Source: Ornithodoros turicata
Lineage: Eukaryota; Arthropoda; Arachnida; Ixodida; Argasidae
Length of the DNA: 64,000 nucleotides
Assembly (NCBI RefSeq): GCF_037126465.1
Contig: NC_088207.1
Coordinates: 62,001 to 126,000 of the forward strand
Reading direction: 5' to 3'
Position numbers and translations under genes: made by a program. The notes under the pieces are model-generated. The model saw only the letters and a list, made by a program, of their open reading frames with translations. It had not been told where the DNA came from and searched no databases. This document shows positions 44,165-54,684 of the stretch, piece after piece (the stretch's first letter is position 1; each line of letters starts with the position of its first letter).

Positions 44165-44819
44165 TAACATGAAAGCTGTTTTCCGAAGATAAATTTAGCC
44201 AGGTTCGACGACTTGCACCGGTCGTCTACAGTGTTATCGCAGCATACAACTCTGCCGAAGTAGAAGGTAACAACATCATCATCCATTGGATCCCAGGGCA
44301 CTGCAGTATCAGTGGAAATGAGAAGGCGGACCAGGTTGCTCGAATTGCTCACCATAAAAAATTACTCATAAAATCTACTTCACGCAAACCCGATGCAAAG
44401 TACTTGCTTGCCTCCTTACGTTATCGCCTCTCTAATTCCATGTAGACAGGTGACGTCATGAATCAATCGTTCCTGCAAATACTGCCTCCCATCGAAGATG
44501 CCAAGGCCGTTAGGGTACGTCACCCGTTGCCTGCGACTCAACGTCTTGTACGTCCATAAGATAGGTACATAGGATAGGTGTCGTTGGATCGTCGAAGTGT
44601 TCAACTTGCGGAACTGTGGAGAACACGGAGCACGTGCTGGTCACCTGCCGACGCTTCTACTCTAGTCGACGAACACTGAAGAACGCCCTTGCGAAACTTG
44701 ACAACCGACCGTTTAGTGCTGAGAAGGTACTGGGGAGCTGGCAAAGGCAGCAGCAGCAACCTGCGCTGTGTGCACTGACGAACTGCCTCAAGGACGTACG
44801 TCCTGAAATACTCTTTTAG
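44165..44819 (+). pseudogene. LINE ORF2 3' fragment with RNase H domain
   Basis: The plus-strand translation shows the RNase H C-terminal block NIIIHWIPGHCSISGNEKAD near 44270-44330. After a stop near 44444 and frame changes comes the Cys-His tail ENTEHVLVTCRRFYSSRRTL and RPFSAEKVLGSW, ending with a TAG at 44817-44819. This combination is typical of the end of I- or R1-like LINE ORF2 proteins that carry RNase H, so it belongs to a different LINE family from the three others in the window. It is strongly 5' truncated; the RT is absent. Confidence 0.75.
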
Positions 44820-45239
44820 ATTATGCGGTGCTTGCTTTCACACGTTAAGCGTCCTGGAACAGCTGGTCGTACAAGTGCGCCATACGTTTCCATATTTTTT
44901 TTTTCTACTTCTATTCTATTCTATTATCCAGGTAGATTGTGAGGCTGTGTCAGACATTACCGTATCGGTCTCATATACACTTATTTCCGGATGTGATGGT
45001 TTCTTTAACGGAGAGTCTTTCACCTCCACGATATGACGAAAAGAGTAATGCAAAAAATGTCCCAGTAAATGACATCTCGATGAATTGCCATTTCTAGTCT
45101 AGATGTTGCCCCAAGAAGCTTCGTACACTGAATGGAAATTGGTCCCTATATTACTTGATCGTTATCAACATCATTCGGGTTTCCTGAACGCCATCTAACA
45201 TCCACAGGATCTTAGGCATCTCGAGTACCTCTTGCAGTA
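44820..45239. other. Unassigned sequence
   Basis: Could include the 3' UTR of the LINE fragment. Nothing else is seen. Confidence 0.3.
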
Positions 45240-48077
45240 GGCTAGTTCCATCTCAAATCGAACAATCCGGTACACTTGATGTCTCGAATGAACGGGATAA
45301 AAATATATGTTGAAGCCATCAGTGAGTTAGGAGAAATAAACGCTTTCCGAATTCTCTGCGCTGCGCGGTTCGGGAAATAGGAGACGAGGAAAAAACTGCC
45401 TCTCATAAGGCGACGTCGCCGCGAGCGGGTTTGAGCGTTCGCTACAAGGCTATTTCTTGTCGCATTATATAAATTTCTTGATCTGGCTTTAGACCACTTA
45501 GGGCACAATAGGATCCTTCGTTGGCAGTGCTGTACCGGTTTTTGTTTGTCTGCAAAAAAATATCAAAGTTGACTCAAAGTGCCGAAAAACACCATATTCA
45601 CTGCAGCTTTGCGGACGATGTACAAAACGGATAAGACTGAGCTTTATGCCGTTTAGTTTGTCATTCATAGGGCTATCGAATGATGTATAATTTGTTGCTC
45701 TACTCTGTAAGGAACGTAAGCAATACCTCTTTTAGTAGCACCACACCACCGAAAAACGACAAATTTCGGAAGCCGTTATCTAAAAAACCCCACCAAAAAC
45801 TTACCTCGAAAATTTTATATGTTGTAGGTAGTTACTTAGACTATGCACAGAAGCAAAATCAAAATTCGGACTTGATCGGTAGGCGCACTGTGAATTTTTT
45901 GCCAACCCTATACGCGGAGCGCATTCAAGCGGAGGCACCGTGTCCCGCATGTTGCAAAATCGAATTTTCCAAAGGGACTTTCAACTTCTGTCTTCATATA
46001 AAAAGTAAATGCTGTCATTTGAAACCATTCTGAGGTTTCAAGGTTTCTTTTTCAAGGTTCTGAGCGTTTGCGTTCATAACAATGGTGTAATCGCTGAATC
46101 TAGATTGTGGAGCAACCAGATGTGCTCGCATTTTTTGCGGGATGTCACACATGAATTGCAAGTGCTGGGAGCAAGGGAAGAACAGAATGATTTTACATCT
46201 TTGTAAGAAGGATATCTGTTCAGGGTTATTCTAAACAAGCATATTTACTGTACGCATTATGGCAGGAGGGACGCAGTGACTTCCAGTATTCGTTGAAACA
46301 TTTCCTTTCCTACGGCCTCATGACCTCGGACGGGGGAAATTGCACTGAGGAAAATGTTGTAGTGTCATACGCACACACTCAAGGCTAATTCATGGTGCAT
46401 TTTGCGAACCTTGCCGAAACAGCGCGACCGGCGCCGCTGTCCAATATGTCATTCGGTTCGACATGCTGCGACCATGGGAAGGTCCTGATCGCATTTACTT
46501 CCTGAAGACACCTTGCGCAAAGTTTCGCCTACACACAAAAGACGCTTCACTCACTTCTCGACTACAGAAGTGCATGGAGTGCCCTTGTACAGAGTGTGCG
46601 ACGACATCTGCATTATTACTGTAGTGTGTCGTCCTGGTATCACACCTACCTCAATGGCCTCTTCGTTGTACAGTGCTGATCGTGTGGATTTCGCTGACTA
46701 CCGCCTCATACACAAGAAAAAAGTGCTATAGACAAAGGATTTTCGCTTTGCTTCGGAGATCGGCCATATCTGCCATAAAGACTGTGGTTCCAGCAGATCA
46801 AGCCGAAGGCGTAACAGAAGTGGGTCAGCTATCAGAAGCTGCTTCAAGTACTTCACAGCAAAGGTGGCTGAATCACAACACGCAGCAATGTTGCCCACAT
46901 TTGAAAGAAAATCTGACAAGAACCTGCCATCAAAAGTAACATTAAGGAAAGTGGCTTCCACAACGGCCTAAAGCAGTTCATGACACGAGCACTCTCATCC
47001 ACCCAGAATGCTCTGCATAACTTACGTTACCTTCTTACCTTCGTCACCTTGTCTTCTTCGCTGTCAAGTTCTTGTTATTCTGTGTACTGTAAATATGCTT
47101 CGATATGATCACCGTGGACAAATATACCTCTTATAAAAACGCAAAAGTATTCTAAACCATTCTGTTCTTGACGGGCTCCCAGCACTTGCAATGCATGTGT
47201 GTCATCCCGCAAAAAATGTGAGCACATATGATTGCTCCACAATCTACATTCAGCGATTACAACACTATTATGAACGCAAGCGCTCAGAACGGTTTCAAAT
47301 GATAGCAATTACTTTTTATGTAAAGACAGAAGTTGAAAGTCCCTTTGGAAAATTCGATTTTGCAACACGCGGGACACGGTGCCACGGCTTGAATGCGCTC
47401 TGCGTATAGGGCTGGCAAAAAAATCACAGTGCGCCTACTGATAAAGTCCGACTTTTGATTTTTCTTCTGTGCATAGTCTAAGGAACTACCTACAACATAT
47501 AAAATTTTCGAGGCAAGTTTTTGGTGGGTTTTTTTAGATAAAGGCTTCTGAAATTCGTCATTTTTCGGTGGTATGGTGTTACTGAAAGAGGTATTGCTTA
47601 CGTTCCTGACAGAGTAGAGCAACAAATTATACATCATTCGATAGCCACATGAATGACAAATTAAACGGCATAAAGCTCAATCTTATCCGTTTTGTACATC
47701 GTCCGCAAAGTTGCAGTGAATATGGTGCTTTTCGGCACTTTGAGTCAACTTTGATATTTTTTTGTAGACAAACAAAAACGGACACAGCACTGCCAACGCC
47801 GGATCCTATTGTGCCCTAAGTGGTCTAAAGCCAGATCAAGACATTTATATAATGCGACAAGAAATAGCCTTGTAGCGAACGCTCAAACCCGCGCGCGACG
47901 ACATCGTCTTATGAGAGGCAGTTTTTTCCTCCTCTTCTACTTCCCGAACCGCGCAGCGCAGAGAATTCGGAAAGCGTTTATTTCTCCTAACTCACCGATG
48001 ACTTCAACATATATTTTTTTCCCGTTCATTCGAGACATCAAGTGTACCGGACTGTTCGATTTGAGATGGAACTAGCC
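45240..48077. mobile_element. Element with about 1-kb inverted arms
   Basis: The left arm (45240 to about 46250) and right arm (about 47085-48077) are near-identical inverted copies: each predicted peptide of one arm reappears on the opposite strand of the other (for example CPKWSKARSR at 45508 downward and at 47809 upward). Outer ends read GGCTAGTTCCATCTCAAATC. AGTA occurs on both sides (45236-45239, 48078-48081), a possible 4-bp duplication. The unique loop of about 830 bp has no recognised domain. The structure is that of a foldback-type or long-TIR DNA transposon. Confidence 0.75.
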
Positions 48078-48081
48078 AGTA

Positions 48082-48555
48082 CTGACAATTTATTCGCCTA
48101 TAAATCACTGTCAGAAAGCAGGAGTTACCCAAAGCGACACTCGTTTTCATAGCACAGAACTTCACTTCATGATGAGGAGTAACTTTCCACAGCATGATAG
48201 CGTTATTACTTCTGATTTGTGGAAAGTGCAGTGAACGCACCCTTTTGTGACGTTTAGCAGAACTGCTTGAGTGTCACAAAACGGCGTACGCGCCTCCCGT
48301 TTTCGACAAATAAAGAGGGAGAACTTTCTCACTGCGGTCATGAGATGTAATCCAGCACGTTCTCGCCCGATTGATAGTGAAGACCTCGGCCGCGTGAGCT
48401 GGCCGGGTCAAGTTCGGGAGCGCACGGAGCTCGGTGCTTTTTACTATGCGGGATAACTCCTTTTGCGCTGTGTGCCGCTCCCGCGCTCCCCACAAGTCGG
48501 AGTGCTCCTTGCGCTCTCCACCCTCCTCTCCGGTTGCACTCGCCTGCACATTAAT
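48082..48555. mobile_element. Decayed hairpin MITE (about 48150-48306) and unassigned flank
   Basis: The segment around 48155-48306 has the gaacttcact, gttattacttctgatttg and cggcgtacgcgcctcccgtttt landmarks of the CACTCTTAA family but has lost its outer ends. The remainder to 48555 shows nothing. Confidence 0.55.
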
Positions 48556-48637
48556 GACTCTTTTTCAAGTTACAGGCACCCGGATCGGAAGACGGCTGTA
48601 TACCGGAAGATAAGATTCAGTGACACTCAGAGGGCTA

Positions 48638-48805
48638 CAGTGGACCCTCGTTATTATGACCATGATCGTTCCCGAAAATTTTGGTCATAATGCGGAATTG
48701 TCATATTAACGGGGGGATTTGCAGAGGTCTGCATTGTTCCCCAGGAGTATGGTCGTAAAGCGCGTATGTCAGATTATCGGGGGTCATATTAACGAGGGTT
48801 CACTG
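48638..48805. mobile_element. pogo/Tigger-like MITE, 168 bp
   Basis: Inverted ends CAGTGGACCCTCGTTATTAT on the left and the complement of CAGTGAACCCTCGTTAATAT on the right, flanked by TA (48636-48637, 48806-48807). Copy I reads ggcctatttagttac at the same place without the insert. The termini are the common Tc1/pogo type. Confidence 0.9.
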
Positions 48806-49939
48806 TATTCAGTTACATTCCACACGCAACGTGCATGCGTCTTGTGCACTCCCAAAGCTCTCTTAGTAGAGGCTCCGGAACGAGTCGCACAGAGTGGACG
48901 GAGCGCACTCTGCAGAGCCGCTACTTAACGCGCCCCTCTTGCTTATCCAGTCGAGTACCGAAGGCCCCGTAAATGTCCCGCAAACAGCAATGTCGAGGAA
49001 TACGAACAGGCAGCATATGGCGTTGGAATCAGCAGACAAAGTTGAGCATCACAGATACATTTCCAACTGTGTACTTTGTACGGTACTTTAAGTACTTTTG
49101 TCTCGTACTTTCCCATCAGGTACTAAAGTAGCTAGCTGGAAGTCAAGGCATAAAAATGGAAACCTTCCGTAAGTTTTGTGTCTAGCGGCAGTATTTTTGT
49201 ACGAGAGTGTGGAGTGCTCTCCTCTTTTTTCGTAGTATGCCGAGAGATGCAAGGAGAAACAAATCAGGAAATAAAAATATTTCCACTAACACAGCTGGTT
49301 GCCTGAGCGACTATAAGCGGAAATTGTGTAGTCTGTTACCGTTCATAATCATGGACAAGCACTACCTAGCTATGCTCCAGAACTGGCATAAAAAAACAAC
49401 AAAAAAAAACAAGCTGACATTGGCATTCAGCTGATGTAAGCAACGCTTGGTAAGCACATATTCGTAGCACAAACTCTTCCTTAGTCCCGTTGTTTCCACG
49501 CACATACATTCCTAGTTTTTCCTCTTCAAGATGTATACCAACTTGCTCACATTGCTGCCTTAACTACAACCGTGATTATGAATATTGAATGACTCGCGGA
49601 ATGTGTGCTGCGAGTGCCCCAGCGATTCCCACATTTTACACTCACTTGGTCGAAACTTTTGAGCTGCATATTAAACTCCATCATCATCTTTGTTCATCAT
49701 CTCATCATTTGTTTGTACTTTCTGTGTGTAACCGTACTAGTGTAGCAACTACGACGTCGTCGTAACTCATATCCCCATTTTTTTCTTTAGTACGTCAATA
49801 TCACTGTCTTCACTCAGTTGCGACGTATTGGCGAGTACTCTAAGGCACAATTCCCAGTACTTTATGTACTTTACTTTAAGTATACTATATATTTAAAATT
49901 CGGTGCTTTGTGCTGTACTTCAAGTATCACTGACGCCCA

Positions 49940-50126
49940 GGTAATATACTATCATTCTGAGTCTTGATTTGTCAAAACAGGGGGGAGGCGCCTATCTGGG
50001 ACAAGATAATCTGTCCCAGATAGGCCTCCTGCCATTTTCAACAAATCAATACATATAATGATATCATTCGGAATGATGGTTGGCTATGAGTGTGCTATGT
50101 GGTGGTGAAGTTCTCTTTTAACAGTG
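49940..50126. mobile_element. Truncated hairpin MITE of the CACTGTTAA family
   Basis: The right end (gaagttctcttttaacagtg) and central palindrome (ctgggacaagataatctgtcccag) are intact; the left arm is shortened. It replaces host-module sequence that is present at 2865-2920 in copy I. Confidence 0.75.
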
Positions 50127-50279
50127 CACCACTGCAGATACGGCTGTGTTTTCAGGCACGGCCAGAGTATTGCCCAATAATTCTTTCAGAGCCATGGTGG
50201 CAGACGTTTTTTTTTTCTTTATTATTTACTCTTCATTCCAGACGTACCCTACATAGTCCGAAGGCGTATAGTAGGGGGG

Positions 50280-53040
50280 TTACAAACTTGCAACAAACAA
50301 ATCAACATTTGCTGAGCACACTTGCGACTGCAACAACTGGTTCCACTGCGCAATGGTTCTAACGAAAAAAGAATTTGCATACATATTGTTTCTGGCATGG
50401 ATATCCCTAATTTTAAAGTTATGGTCTAGTCGCCACGATAGATAATGTGGTCTCTGTAAATAAGTATCTTTATTAATTCCCGTTTTGTCGTTTATTATTA
50501 AATATAACAATTTCAAACGAAGTTTTTTTTTCCTGCTGGAAGCGAGTGACTCCCAATTTAATATCGTTTTCATTCCCGTGCAACTGTCTCGTCGGCCGTA
50601 GCGACCCAACACGAATCTGGCTGCCCTATTTTGAATTTTTTTCTAGTTTATTGCTCGGTATTATTTGGGAAGGGTCCCATACTGCACAAGCATATTCCAA
50701 GATGGGCCTCATACAATTCAGGTACGCTGTTTCTTTTAACGATTGTCGCGAACACCTTAAACTACGCTGTATAAGACTTAGCGCCCTTACCGCCTTGGAA
50801 ACCACATTATCAATGTGGGCCTTCCAGGAATAATCACTTGTAATCGTAACACCTAAATATTTAGCAGAGTTATTTATGTCAATGACCTCACCGTTTATAG
50901 ATTACTGCGTTCTGATCGTTTTTTTCTTGCGTGTAACTGGAATGTGAACACACTTTTTAGGATTGATAGTCATCATCCAGTCATTACACCACTTCTGGAC
51001 ACGTTCTATGTCGTTTTGCAATTGAACACTATCGTTTAAATGATCAATCGGACGGTACAAAACACAGTCATCCGCGAAGAAGCGGACACAGGAAAAAATA
51101 TCACTCACAATGTCATTAATATAAACTAAAAACAAAAGCGGGCCCAGGACGGATCCCTGCGGAACGCCAGATGTCACATTTACATAGGAAGAACGTTTGC
51201 CATTCAATACAACGCACTGGGAACGATCGAATAGGTAGTTCTCAATCCATTTTATAACAAACACATCTATGTTTAGCATTTTAAGTTTATACAACAAATG
51301 CGGATAAGATACGGTGTCGAATGCTTTCCAAAAATCTAAAAAAATACAATCTCCTTGTCCTCCACTATCCACTTCTTTTGCAGTATCATGATAGAATTCA
51401 ACAAGTTGTGTGACACAAGATACGCCCTTACGAAATCTATGTTGTTGTCTGGTCAGTAAATTATTCTCCGTCAGGTGCTCCATTATCGCTTTGTACAGAA
51501 CGTGCTCGATAATTTTGCATGACATAGCCGTTAATGAAATTGGCCGGTAATTTGTGGCTTCCTTCCGGGAACCTCCATTATGTATGGGAACAACGCACGC
51601 CTTCTTCCAGTCATCGGGTAAAATGCTCGTAGAAAGTGATATTTCATACGACAAGTAAAGGTATAACGATATAGGTCGCGCACAACGACGAAGCACCCTC
51701 GGGGATATACCATCCGGACCACATGCTTTCGTTTCATCTATCGTTTCGAGTAGTGCCTCGATTCCAGCTACGCTCAACTGGACCGGTTGCATTAACGGAA
51801 TGTGACAAGAGGGTAAGTCAAAAGGACAAGAAGTCTCCGCGAGAAACACAGAACGGAAGTAGTTATTCAAACACGTAGCTATTTGAACGTCGTCTATAAT
51901 GGCGACATCTTCATGAGTAATTTCACTTATTCCAATATGATCCTTCCTACAACTTTTTATGTACTTCCAAACATTCTTGGGATTTGTTTTCATCTGCTCA
52001 TCTGACTTATTAAAATATTGTTTCTTCTCTATTTTAATTTTTGACCTATATTCTCTCGTAACATCGCGTAAACTTTGGAAATCTTCATTTCGTCCTGTTT
52101 TTTTAAAAACAAGATAGGCTTTCTTCTTCGCTTAACAATATTTAATACGTCTTTATTAGCCCAAGGCTTCTTGCGTTTACTGAGTTTAGATGAATCCACA
52201 TTTGGCATATGCTGGTTTACCAGTGCAAGTAGTTTTCTCTTAAATAACTTCCATAGCTCGTGCATGTTATATTCTTCGGACAGGCACTCAAACACAGGCA
52301 GGTAGTCAAAAAGTTTTTCTGATATACTCGCGTAGTCCCCGTTATCAAAAAAGTAGACTCTTCTGGACGTTGCTACCTTATTACGTACACTCTGACCATT
52401 CAAAGTAACCGCAACAGCTTCATGATCACTAATGCCAGGAGTAACATTAACGTATTTAACAGTATTTGGACAATTACTAAGAAAAAGATCAATTATGTGG
52501 TCTTCACGGGTAGGTACATTCACGTATTGAACTAAATCAAAAGTGTCAACAATACATTTCATTTCATTATTTACATGACTACCAACTCTTGCAAGACACG
52601 AAGAACCCTGCCAGCACAAGTCAGGCAAATTTAAATCACCTGCTAGCATGATAGTACTATTAAGATTCCCGGATATAATATCAAAAAGCGAGTGCCATAG
52701 TCCAGTATCCGATCCAGGCGGGCGACGGAAAACGCCCAGTGCATATGAGCAATTAGCAAAACTAACTGTACACCAAACAGTTTCTGCGGTGTTACAACCA
52801 ACATCGAACTCTTATGACCTTAAGGATGCGTGAACTAAAATAAAAACACCTCCGCCTCGGCTGGTCCTGTCTTTCGATAAACATTGAGGTCTTCAGGAAA
52901 CATCTCCTCGTTTTGAATACATTAATTTAACCATGATTCTGTTCCAAATACTACGTCAGCTTTTACGGACTCAATCAGACCTGCCAGGTCTTCAACTTTA
53001 TTTACAACCCTCCTGCAGTTTATTACAAGTGCTACTATTT
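50280..53040 (-). pseudogene. LINE ORF2: endonuclease, reverse transcriptase, C-terminal domain
   Basis: The endonuclease begins near 53030 on the minus strand (NCRRVVNKVEDLAGLI, VVFGTESWL, RGGGVFI). It is broken by a stop after ESWLN and continues at 52649 (LAGDLNLPDLCWQG) to the catalytic PGISDHEAVAV block. The reverse transcriptase (51993-50902) shows YRPISLTAMSCKIIEHVL, FRKGVSCVTQL, IFLDFWKAFDTVSYPHLL, GVPQGSVLGPLLF and the catalytic FFADDCVLY. After a frame change, the conserved C-terminal region (TIAQWNQLL near 50350) ends at about 50280. Proteins of this type copy their RNA at a nicked chromosomal site. Few lesions separate it from an intact ORF. Confidence 0.88.
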
Positions 53041-53725
53041 CACGAGGCAGAGCAATTGTTTTGGTTCGTCGTCGTCACTGTGTTTTCGAACTGGGAACAA
53101 CTTCGCCTTTTCTTTATCCCACGCAAAAGTTTTTCCGTCAACGACCAGCCTATCGTGTTTAAGACTTACACGGCTATCTTCCCGGGCTCCCACTGCTTTC
53201 GCATATTCACAAAGTTTCTTTCTAGTGCGTCGCGTTTCAATGGAATAATCCTGGTCGACGCTATATGCCGTTCCCTCGAAGTTTCTTGCTTTAGACATAA
53301 CTTCCTGTTTTTCCTTGTAAAAGTTCACAAAAACTGGTCGCTTAAATTGTTCTTTATAACGACCGACTATATGCGCTCTCTCGATGGTTTTTAAATCTAT
53401 CCCCAAGTTTGCTTTACAAATCTCTTTTATTGGTGACTTGATCTCTCTGATCTGGTGATTAACTCTGATCCCATGTTTCGGAGCTGTTGTCTTTAATGCC
53501 ATAAAAAACTAGATTCTGTCTTCTACTTCTATCTTCAAGGTCAACATTTTTATACTGTAGTTCCTTAACTTGGTGATGAAGCTTTCGGAGATCGTTTGCT
53601 TGATGCGCTACCACTTTCTTCAAGGTTTCAATCTGCTCTTCTGCTCTACTCAGCTTACTGCTAATGTCCGTTAGCATCGTTTCATGCGGCGCTATCTTAG
53701 AATCGATATTATCTAATTTAGCCAT
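53035..53725 (-). pseudogene. LINE ORF1 protein, one frameshift
   Basis: ATG at 53725 on the minus strand. The first 88 codons form a coiled coil (SKLSRAEEQIETLKKVV, LRKLHHQVKELQ) followed by DLEDRSRRQNLVFYGI. A frameshift at about 53465-53500 leads into the RRM-like continuation (IREIKSPIKEICKANLGIDL, HIVGRYKEQFKRPVFVNFY) and a basic C-terminal domain to 53035. It is related in layout, but not closely in sequence, to ORF1 of the 3064-7490 LINE. Confidence 0.8.
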
Positions 53726-53823
53726 AACACGTGTGTTAGCACACTACAATAGCCGCGGTTACATGAACGCGACTGAAACGGTTCGAGTTGACATACCATA
53801 CTTCCTCACATGAACCCTCCTTA

Positions 53824-54132
53824 CCCTCTCAGAACAGACCTTCACAGCATAGTTCGTTGTGCGCCAACCACTGCAACAATGATATGGTTATCGCTTCTGA
53901 TTTGAAGATTGAAAGAGGGGCGTACACCTTGATTGTAGTCGTGAGGACACCCACTTCTGTGTGGCCAACAACGACTAGCCGATCCTACCATTACCCCCCC
54001 CCCCCCCCTCCTGTAGCAAGCATCATATATCTAAATTACTACAAAAAGGCGAACGCCCCCACGCTCTTCGAATCAGAAGCGGTAACCCTATAATTCGTCG
54101 CAATGCTATGCGATTGACGTTCTGCTCTTAGA
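53824..54132. mobile_element. Hairpin MITE, uninterrupted counterpart of 7506-8063
   Basis: Same arms (AACAGACCTTCACAGCATAG and its complement near 54105-54130). It has an extended C-run at about 53994-54008. It lacks the hAT-type MITE found in copy I. Confidence 0.65.
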
Positions 54133-54470
54133 AAGTTCAGCAGATGGGATGATTCTGCTTGATGGAAGAGGATTTGTTGCGATAAATCAAGAGTTCGCTG
54201 AAAAGCGGCTAATACATGTACGATCGACCAGTCGCATTGGCCGTTGGAAATCAACCATACAATCTCGATGGAGTGGTGATTTATTTGTCAGATACCAGGC
54301 CTCTGTCTCCTCTACGCACTCTACTCGATGAATCGTGAAACATGGTTACGCCTGTTTGAAGAAGGTGTTGAGTGGCTTCGAAAACAGGCGTGTCTGGAGC
54401 ATGCTGCGCACACGAACACATCACGAACGTATCAGGAACGCCAGCAGTTAATATCTCAATTTCTGTCCTG

Positions 54471-54627
54471 GGGCCCTATTCTTGTCAAAGTAATTGACCT
54501 CGATTACTTTGCGTCATTGCCTCTCATTGGTCGTTACGTCAAGGAGGCGTGACCACCAAGGCGTGATGACCAATGACAGGCAAGACACAAAGTAAACGAG
54601 GTCGATTACTTTGACGAGAATAGGGCC
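54471..54627. mobile_element. Harbinger-like MITE just upstream of the intact IR gene
   Basis: Inverted ends GGCCCTATTCT and, further in, GTCAAAGTAAT. A 3-bp near-duplication (CTG before, TTG after) and GGGCC ends fit PIF/Harbinger. Copies I and II read continuously here (tgtcttggg and tgtcttgga), so the insertion is private to copy III. It ends 57 bp before the ATG. Confidence 0.8.
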
Positions 54628-54684
54628 TTGGACAGCGTTACAGCAGAATGCCTTTCACATTCTCTCAATAACGACGGTCTCGAA

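Larger units (their letters stand above)
50208..53728 (-). mobile_element. CR1/Jockey-type LINE, minus strand, near full coding length
   Basis: Poly-A tail (T-run at 50207-50217 on the plus strand), ORF2 and ORF1 in order on the minus strand. A short ACGT repeat at both edges (50204-50207, 53729-53732) may be the target duplication. The module sequence ends at ggtggcag on one side and resumes at agcacactacaatagc on the other, which is continuous at about 2984-3003 in copy I. Only about 3 bases precede the ORF1 ATG. A few frameshifts or stops are present. Confidence 0.87.

Noticed and set aside
45680..47637. Matching ORF pairs on opposite strands (117 codons each, and 88 codons each)
   Set aside because: They recur only because the two inverted arms are nearly identical DNA; this is not evidence of protein conservation.
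54328..54552. ORF upstream of the intact IR gene, similar to the N-terminus of the open frame at 8274
   Set aside because: It is near-identical at DNA level between copies I and III, as is the non-coding sequence around it, and copy II has lost the ATG. Treated as leader sequence.
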